A DNA stretch of 36,879 nt, from contig CAZBMF010000009.1 in NCBI GenBank assembly GCA_964492925.1, forward strand, positions 1 through 36,879. Direction: 5' to 3'. This DNA comes from VMCP01 sp964492925 (GTDB lineage: Bacteria; Bacteroidota; Bacteroidia; NS11-12g; UBA955). A model generated the notes under the pieces. The model saw only the letters and a program-made list of their open reading frames with translations. It did no database searches and was not told the DNA's origin. Positions 32,715 through 36,879 of this stretch are shown piece after piece. Every line of letters begins with the position of its first letter. Within the stretch, counting starts at the first letter, position 1. The translations under genes and the position numbers were made by a program.

Positions 32715-33824
32715 TTAAAACATGTCTTTCATTTTATCGAAGAAGGACTTTTCTTTTTCATCAGGTTTAAAGTTTTTGCTATCTTGAAGTTTAATCAAAA
32801 CATCTTTCTCTTCGGAAGACAATTTTGAAGGCACAAAAACATTAACAACAATCAATTGATCTCCAGTACCATAACCATTCAAATCTGGAAAACCTTTTCC
32901 TTTCAAACGAAGTACTTTACCCGGTTGAGTTCCGGCATCTACTTTAATTTTTGCTTTACCGTCTAAAGTTGGAACTTCAACACTTGCACCCAATGCAGCT
33001 TCAGGGAAAGACAACCACAAATGATAAATCACATTGTTTTGATCTCTTTGCAAATCTTCGTGTTGTATTTCTTCAATTAAAACAATTAGGTCACCAGCGG
33101 ATCCACCAGCGGGACCTTGATTTCCTTTACCGTTTACACTCAATTGCATACCATCAGCTACGCCTCCAGGAATTTTGATGGATGTTTCAAATTCTTGACT
33201 AATTAAACCTTGTTCGTTCGCATCTTTTGGTTTGCTTTCGATAACCTTCCCCAAACCTTGACACGAAGGACAAGCGCTTTGAGTGGCCATTTGACCTAGG
33301 AATGTATTGGTAATTTTTTTAACAACACCAGAACCGCCGCACTGCTTACATGAGGTGTATGAAACACCTTCAGCCTGAACCATTCTGCGATATTTTACTT
33401 TTTTCTCAACGCCGTTGCGCATTTCAGAAAGCGTGAGCTTTAATTTGATGCGAATATTTGAGCCTACAGTTCTTCTTGACCCGCCTCTACCGCCGCCGCC
33501 ACCGAAGAATGAACCGAAAACACTATCATCCCCAAATACATCACCAAATTGACTAAAGATATCGTCCATGCTAAATCCACCGCCGCTAAAGCCACCATTC
33601 CCCATTCCTGCATGACCAAATTGATCGTATTTTCTACGTTTTTCTTCGTTGCCTAATACATCATAAGCTTCAGCAGCTTCCTTAAAGTTTTCTTCTGCTT
33701 CTTTGTCACCCGGATTTTTATCTGGGTGAAATTTTATAGCTAACTTTCTGTATGCCTTCTTGATTTCTTCTGCGGTCGACGATTTCGAAACCCCAAGAAT
33801 ATCATAATAATCTCTTTTGCTCAT
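32715..33824 (-). CDS. dnaJ: Chaperone DnaJ with only one zinc centre
   Basis: DnaJ (Hsp40) brings substrates to DnaK and stimulates its ATPase. The J domain is standard (DYYDILGVSKSSTAEEIKKAYRKLA, HPD at 33-35). A Gly/Phe-rich linker runs from about 72 to 117, and the two C-terminal substrate-binding barrels end near 345. The zinc region is odd. Only two of the four CxxCxGxG motifs remain: CKQCGGSG (159-166) and CPSCQGLG (185-192), which align with motifs 2 and 3. Where motif 1 should be there is RMVQAEGVSY, and where motif 4 should be there is KPKDANEQG. Motifs 1+4 form zinc centre I and 2+3 form centre II, so exactly one centre is lost. At 369 residues it is otherwise full length, 5 bases downstream of grpE. 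Confidence 0.95.
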   Translation of the reverse strand: MSKRDYYDILGVSKSSTAEEIKKAYRKLAIKFHPDKNPGDKEAEENFKEAAEAYDVLGNEEKRRKYDQFGHAGMGNGGFSGGGFSMDDIFSQFGDVFGDDSVFGSFFGGGGGRGGSRRTVGSNIRIKLKLTLSEMRNGVEKKVKYRRMVQAEGVSYTSCKQCGGSGVVKKITNTFLGQMATQSACPSCQGLGKVIESKPKDANEQGLISQEFETSIKIPGGVADGMQLSVNGKGNQGPAGGSAGDLIVLIEEIQHEDLQRDQNNVIYHLWLSFPEAALGASVEVPTLDGKAKIKVDAGTQPGKVLRLKGKGFPDLNGYGTGDQLIVVNVFVPSKLSSEEKDVLIKLQDSKNFKPDEKEKSFFDKMKDMF

Positions 33825-33829
33825 ATTGA

Positions 33830-34390
33830 TTAATTACCTACTACAACCTTAGCAAAACGAATCACTTTTTCATTCAATAAATAGCCTTTTTCGACTTCGT
33901 CAATCACCTTCCCTATCATATCGGGGGTTGGTGCGGCAAATTGAGTAATGGCTTCATGAAGATCAGGATCAAAATCTTTGCCTTGAGCATTCATAGGTTT
34001 CAAACCATTTTTTTCTAAAATAGAATACAACTTCTTGTAAATCAAAACCATACCTTCCACCGCTTCTTTGGGCATAGACTCCGAAGATTCCATGGATTTC
34101 AACGCCCTTTCCATATCATCAATTACGGGAAGTACGTTTAAAATCACATCTTTACTGGCCGTTTGCATCCACTCAATTCTCTCTTTTGCAGTTCTGCGAC
34201 GAAAATTATCGAATTCACTGTACAGTCTAATATATTTTTCCTTTTCAACTTGAACAGGATCTAAATCACCGGATGATGAATGATTGTCCGATTGATTTTC
34301 AACAGACTCAGTATTTTCTGCAGATTCAGTAGAATTTACGTCCAAATTTTCTTCAGTAGGCTCGTTAGATGAATTATTTTTCTTTGTCAT
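33830..34390 (-). CDS. grpE: Nucleotide exchange factor GrpE
   Basis: GrpE releases ADP from DnaK and so resets the chaperone cycle. The ATG at 34390 (MTKKNNSSNEPTEEN) is preferred to an in-frame start at 34423, which adds a hydrophobic MAKCLLFLLLS not expected in a cytoplasmic protein and overlaps the TGNCA elements. The 186-residue product has the acidic disordered N-terminus, a long coiled coil (EKEKYIRLYSEFDNFRRRTAKERIEWM) and the C-terminal beta domain with the family signature ending (VIDEVEKGYLLNEKVIRFAKVVVG). It forms an operon with dnaJ; dnaK is not in the window. Confidence 0.95.
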   Translation of the reverse strand: MTKKNNSSNEPTEENLDVNSTESAENTESVENQSDNHSSSGDLDPVQVEKEKYIRLYSEFDNFRRRTAKERIEWMQTASKDVILNVLPVIDDMERALKSMESSESMPKEAVEGMVLIYKKLYSILEKNGLKPMNAQGKDFDPDLHEAITQFAAPTPDMIGKVIDEVEKGYLLNEKVIRFAKVVVGN

Positions 34391-34417
34391 ACTCAACAAC
34401 AGAAATAACAAACATTT

Positions 34418-34463
34418 TGCCACTTTTAAAAAAATGCCATTCTGTCATATAAACAAAATGTCA
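34418..34463. promoter_or_regulatory. TGNCA element array upstream of grpE-dnaJ
   Basis: Four copies of the self-complementary core TGNCA lie at 34418-34422, 34435-34439, 34443-34447 and 34459-34463, with spacers of 12, 3 and 11 bases. The central pair reads TGCCA-TTC-TGTCA. They sit between grpE (minus) and riboflavin synthase (plus), where the heat-shock promoter should be. I infer a regulatory array; the binding protein is unknown. Confidence 0.5.
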
Positions 34464-34486
34464 TCTAAAATTGTTTATTTTGTATC

Positions 34487-35074
34487 ATGTTCACAGGAAT
34501 TATTGAGTCATCTTCAACTGTCGTTGATATTATTCACGAGGGAACAAATATCGTATTCTATTTTGAATCAAGCATTTGCAGCGAATTCAAGATAGACCAA
34601 AGTATTTCTCATAACGGTATTTGTTTAACTGTTACAGAAATTTCTGGAACAAAATACTCTGTTACGGCTATTAAAGAAACTTTGAGTCGTACCAATCTTG
34701 GCAATCTCAAAATAGGTGACCAAGTGAACATAGAAAGATGCTTAAAAGCTGGTGATAGATTTGATGGACATTATGTTCAAGGCCATGTAGATTGTGTTGG
34801 AATCGTTGATGAAATCCACGACCTAGATGGTTCTCATATGATTTTCATTTCACACCCCAGGGAGGCAGGAATAACTGTGGGTAAAGGTAGTATTTCGGTA
34901 AATGGAATTAGCTTAACTGTTGTAGATTCTTTCCCTGATGCTTTTAGTGTTGGAATTATTCCTTACACTTGGGAACACACAAATTTGCATCAATTACAAG
35001 TTGGTGACCAAGTGAATATTGAATTTGATGTTTTGGGGAAATACCTACAAAAAATCAAACTTAATTCTTTATAA
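34487..35074 (+). CDS. ribE: Riboflavin synthase, alpha subunit
   Basis: It disproportionates two molecules of 6,7-dimethyl-8-ribityllumazine into riboflavin and a pyrimidine by-product. The 195-residue protein starts MFTGIIESSSTVVDI, the diagnostic N-terminus. It shows the internal duplication of the family: SHNGICLTVTE in the first half and SVNGISLTVVD in the second, each ending in a G(D)QVNIE strand (IGDQVNIERCLKAGDRFDGHYVQGHVD; VGDQVNIEFDVLGKY). The Cys-His pair near GHVDCVG is present. The gene is divergent from grpE and not in a rib operon. No FMN-riboswitch-sized leader is available upstream (96 bases). Its flavin product serves the neighbouring flavoprotein SdhA, but proximity alone does not show co-regulation. 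Confidence 0.95.
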   Translation: MFTGIIESSSTVVDIIHEGTNIVFYFESSICSEFKIDQSISHNGICLTVTEISGTKYSVTAIKETLSRTNLGNLKIGDQVNIERCLKAGDRFDGHYVQGHVDCVGIVDEIHDLDGSHMIFISHPREAGITVGKGSISVNGISLTVVDSFPDAFSVGIIPYTWEHTNLHQLQVGDQVNIEFDVLGKYLQKIKLNSL

Positions 35075-35214
35075 ACGAAAACAACCCGATGAATGAGCGA
35101 TATTTATTTCAACTCATTCTCATTAAAACTACATTTTGTTGATTTTTTTCTTTAAAACAATTCTAAATAGATAGGTTTAATTCTTTTCAATAAACACTTT
35201 TTGTTTCAAATGGT

Positions 35215-35222
35215 TAAATTTG
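35215..35222 (+). promoter_or_regulatory. Candidate -7 box of the sdh operon
   Basis: TAAATTTG is an exact TAnnTTTG match, 34 bases before the sdhC ATG. I found no convincing -33 element at the usual spacing. Confidence 0.45.
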
Positions 35223-35256
35223 TAACCAATCAATTTAAAAGATAAAAAAAAAATTT

Positions 35257-35931
35257 ATGGGAATTTTGTCGTTCTTGTTTTCTTCTAGCATTGGCAGAAA
35301 ACTAGTTATGGCAGTGACTGGAGTTTCACTCATCGCCTTTTTGGTGGTACACTGCGCAATTAATGCAACTGTTTATTTCAATGATTCTGGCGAAACTTTT
35401 AACCTCGCAGCTGAATTCATGGCACACAATTGGTTCATTCGTATTTCCGAAGTAGGACTAATGTTGGGTTTACTTATTCACATTATGCAAGGATTGTATT
35501 TAACTTTCGACAATAACGCCAAAAGAAAGTCTAAATATGGAGTTAACGCAGCAAAATCAAACAGTACTTGGTATTCAAGAAGCATGGGATTACTCGGAAC
35601 CATTCTTTTACTATTTTTGGTAATGCACTTAAAAGATTTCTGGATTGTTAGTCGCTTCGACGCTCAAGGTGGATTAACTGAAGAGAAAACCTTATATCAT
35701 TTCATGGTTGAAGTTTTCCAAAATCCTGTAGCGGTGACACTTTACGTTTTTGGTTGTATCAGTTTAGCATACCACTTACTTCATGGTTTTCAAAGTGCGT
35801 TCCAAACATTTGGTATCAATCATCCTGCATATACCCCTATCATCAAATCTATTGGAACAGGTTTCTCTATCATCGTTCCTTTGATTTTCGCTTCAATTCC
35901 TGTTGTATTAATGTTGGGCTTAATTAAATAA
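35257..35931 (+). CDS. sdhC: Succinate dehydrogenase/fumarate reductase cytochrome b subunit
   Basis: This is the membrane anchor of complex II, binding haem b and passing electrons from succinate to menaquinone (or back). The 224-residue protein has five hydrophobic segments, the single-polypeptide (type B) form common in Bacteroidota, not the two-subunit SdhC/SdhD form. Candidate haem ligands are the His residues in FLVVHCAINATVYF, LMLGLLIHIMQGLYL, LFLVMHLKDFW and YHLLHGFQSAF. The N-terminus GILSFLFSSSIGRKLVMAVTG is typical of the b558 family. It is followed 5 bases later by sdhA. Confidence 0.93.
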   Translation: MGILSFLFSSSIGRKLVMAVTGVSLIAFLVVHCAINATVYFNDSGETFNLAAEFMAHNWFIRISEVGLMLGLLIHIMQGLYLTFDNNAKRKSKYGVNAAKSNSTWYSRSMGLLGTILLLFLVMHLKDFWIVSRFDAQGGLTEEKTLYHFMVEVFQNPVAVTLYVFGCISLAYHLLHGFQSAFQTFGINHPAYTPIIKSIGTGFSIIVPLIFASIPVVLMLGLIK

Positions 35932-35936
35932 AAAGT

Positions 35937-36879
35937 ATGAAACTAGACGCAAAAATACCTGAAGGACAATTATCCGAAAAATGGACAAAATACAAAAGTT
36001 CTGTTCCATTGGTTAACCCTGCTAATAAAAGACAATTAGAAATCATTGTTGTTGGAACCGGACTTGCTGGTGCAAGTGCCGCAGCAACGTTAGCAGAAAT
36101 GGGTTATAAAGTTTCTGCATTTTGCTTCCAAGATTCACCTCGTAGAGCACATTCTATTGCAGCTCAAGGTGGTATCAACGCTGCAAAAAACTATCAAAAC
36201 GACGGTGATTCAGTTTTCCGTTTGTTTTACGATACAATCAAAGGTGGTGACTACAGAGCACGTGAAGGCAACGTTCATCGTTTGGCTGAAGTGTCTACTG
36301 CAATCATCGATCAGTGTGTAGCACAAGGTGTTCCTTTTGCTCGCGAATACGGTGGAACTCTTTCTAACCGTTCATTCGGTGGTACTCAAGTTCAACGTAC
36401 ATTCTATGCAGCTGGTCAAACGGGTCAACAATTGCTTTTAGGTGCATATTCTGCACTTGAACGCCAAGTTGGTCTTGGTAACGTTAAAATGTATTCTCGT
36501 CATGAGATGATTGAAGTTGTTACCATTGATGGTAAAGCACGTGGAATTATTGCCAGAGATTTGGTTTCTGGTAAATTACAAAGATTCTTTGGTCATGCTG
36601 TATTGTTGTGTACTGGTGGATACGGTAACGTTTTCTACCTAAGTACCAATGCTATGGGAAGTAACGTAACTGCTGCTTGGAAAGCACACAAAGCAGGTGC
36701 TTACTTCGGTAACCCTTGCTTCACTCAAATTCACCCTACTTGTATCCCAGTTTCTGGACATTATCAGTCAAAATTGACATTAATGAGTGAATCATTGAGG
36801 AATGATGGACGTATTTGGGTCCCTAAAAAACAAAATGACGACCGCCATCCTAACGATATTCCTGAAGATGAACGCGATT
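35937..36879 (+). CDS. sdhA: Succinate dehydrogenase/fumarate reductase flavoprotein subunit, 3' truncated
   Basis: This is the catalytic subunit of complex II, which oxidises succinate to fumarate with covalent FAD. The frame opens at ATG 35937 (MKLDAKIPEGQLSEKW) and runs off the window after 314 residues, roughly half the ~640 expected. The FAD loop IVVGTGLAGASAAATLAEMGY is near residues 37-57. RRAHSIAAQGGINAAKNY contains the His that carries the FAD. GGYGNVFYLSTNAMG and FTQIHPTCIPVSG belong to the substrate site. The long N-terminus fits the Bacteroidota/epsilon-type SdhA paired with a five-helix anchor. sdhB should follow outside the window. Confidence 0.97.
   Translation, partial: MKLDAKIPEGQLSEKWTKYKSSVPLVNPANKRQLEIIVVGTGLAGASAAATLAEMGYKVSAFCFQDSPRRAHSIAAQGGINAAKNYQNDGDSVFRLFYDTIKGGDYRAREGNVHRLAEVSTAIIDQCVAQGVPFAREYGGTLSNRSFGGTQVQRTFYAAGQTGQQLLLGAYSALERQVGLGNVKMYSRHEMIEVVTIDGKARGIIARDLVSGKLQRFFGHAVLLCTGGYGNVFYLSTNAMGSNVTAAWKAHKAGAYFGNPCFTQIHPTCIPVSGHYQSKLTLMSESLRNDGRIWVPKKQNDDRHPNDIPEDERD

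Noticed and set aside
33830..34423. Longer start for GrpE giving a hydrophobic N-terminus
   Set aside because: GrpE is cytoplasmic with an acidic disordered N-terminus; the extension overlaps the regulatory array.
34391..34486. FMN riboswitch before riboflavin synthase
   Set aside because: Only 96 bases separate the two divergent genes, and no FMN-aptamer-like set of paired elements is visible.
1..36879. CRISPR arrays, insertion sequences, phage genes, tRNAs or rRNAs
   Set aside because: I looked for regularly spaced repeats, transposase or integrase motifs and RNA gene signatures and found none.

Overview
The window is chromosomal DNA of a low-GC member of the Bacteroidota, probably a free-living, gliding or surface-associated flavobacterium-like organism. 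The phylum call rests on several things seen together: type IX secretion (T9SS) C-terminal sorting domains on three proteins, an IgGFc-binding/PKD adhesin with a gliding-motility-type C-terminus, the short sigma-70 typical of the phylum, an Omp28-type lipoprotein, the sdhC-sdhA order of a five-helix succinate:quinone oxidoreductase, menaquinone synthesis (MenB), and many -7 boxes of the form TAnnTTTG with no Shine-Dalgarno sequences. I cannot resolve the order. I see no insertion sequence, phage gene, CRISPR array, tRNA or rRNA.

Layout. 1-773 is the 3' part of the housekeeping sigma factor. 1045-11034, all on the minus strand, holds a 1507-residue surface adhesin and then a run read as adk, yjjG, a small T9SS cargo protein, a membrane VWA-like protein and mnmA. 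11147-19692, on the plus strand, is a tight nonulosonic-acid (sialic-acid-like) cluster: LegC-type aminotransferase, ATP-grasp ligase, NeuB-type synthase, HAD phosphatase, NeuC-type hydrolysing epimerase, CBS-nucleotidyltransferase (PtmE-like), CMP-sugar synthetase, a putative GT42/MAF-like transferase and LegB-type dehydratase. A flippase (19706-21205) converges on it. Most junctions overlap by 1-8 bases, so the genes should be co-translated.

21343-32520 is mixed: Omp28 lipoprotein, enoyl-CoA hydratase, PAP2 phosphatase, methyltransferase, an ECF sigma/anti-sigma/outer-membrane-protein trio, menB, a YHYH-domain T9SS cargo protein, a putative outer-membrane protein and an M48 metalloprotease. 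32715-34390 is grpE-dnaJ (minus strand), and 34487 to the end is riboflavin synthase, sdhC and a truncated sdhA.

How the genes work together. The nonulosonate genes cover GDP- or UDP-activated hexosamine to CMP-activated legionaminic-acid-like sugar, plus a candidate transferase and exporter. The usual N-acetyltransferase (LegH) is absent and an ATP-grasp ligase sits where it might be expected, so the final sugar may carry an unusual N-acyl group. This is the most promising lead here. The second is a DnaJ that has cleanly lost zinc centre I while keeping zinc centre II. The third is non-coding structure: a 26-bp perfect palindrome in a palindrome-rich gap upstream of the adhesin, repeated TGNCA elements around grpE-dnaJ, and near-leaderless promoters recurring through the window.
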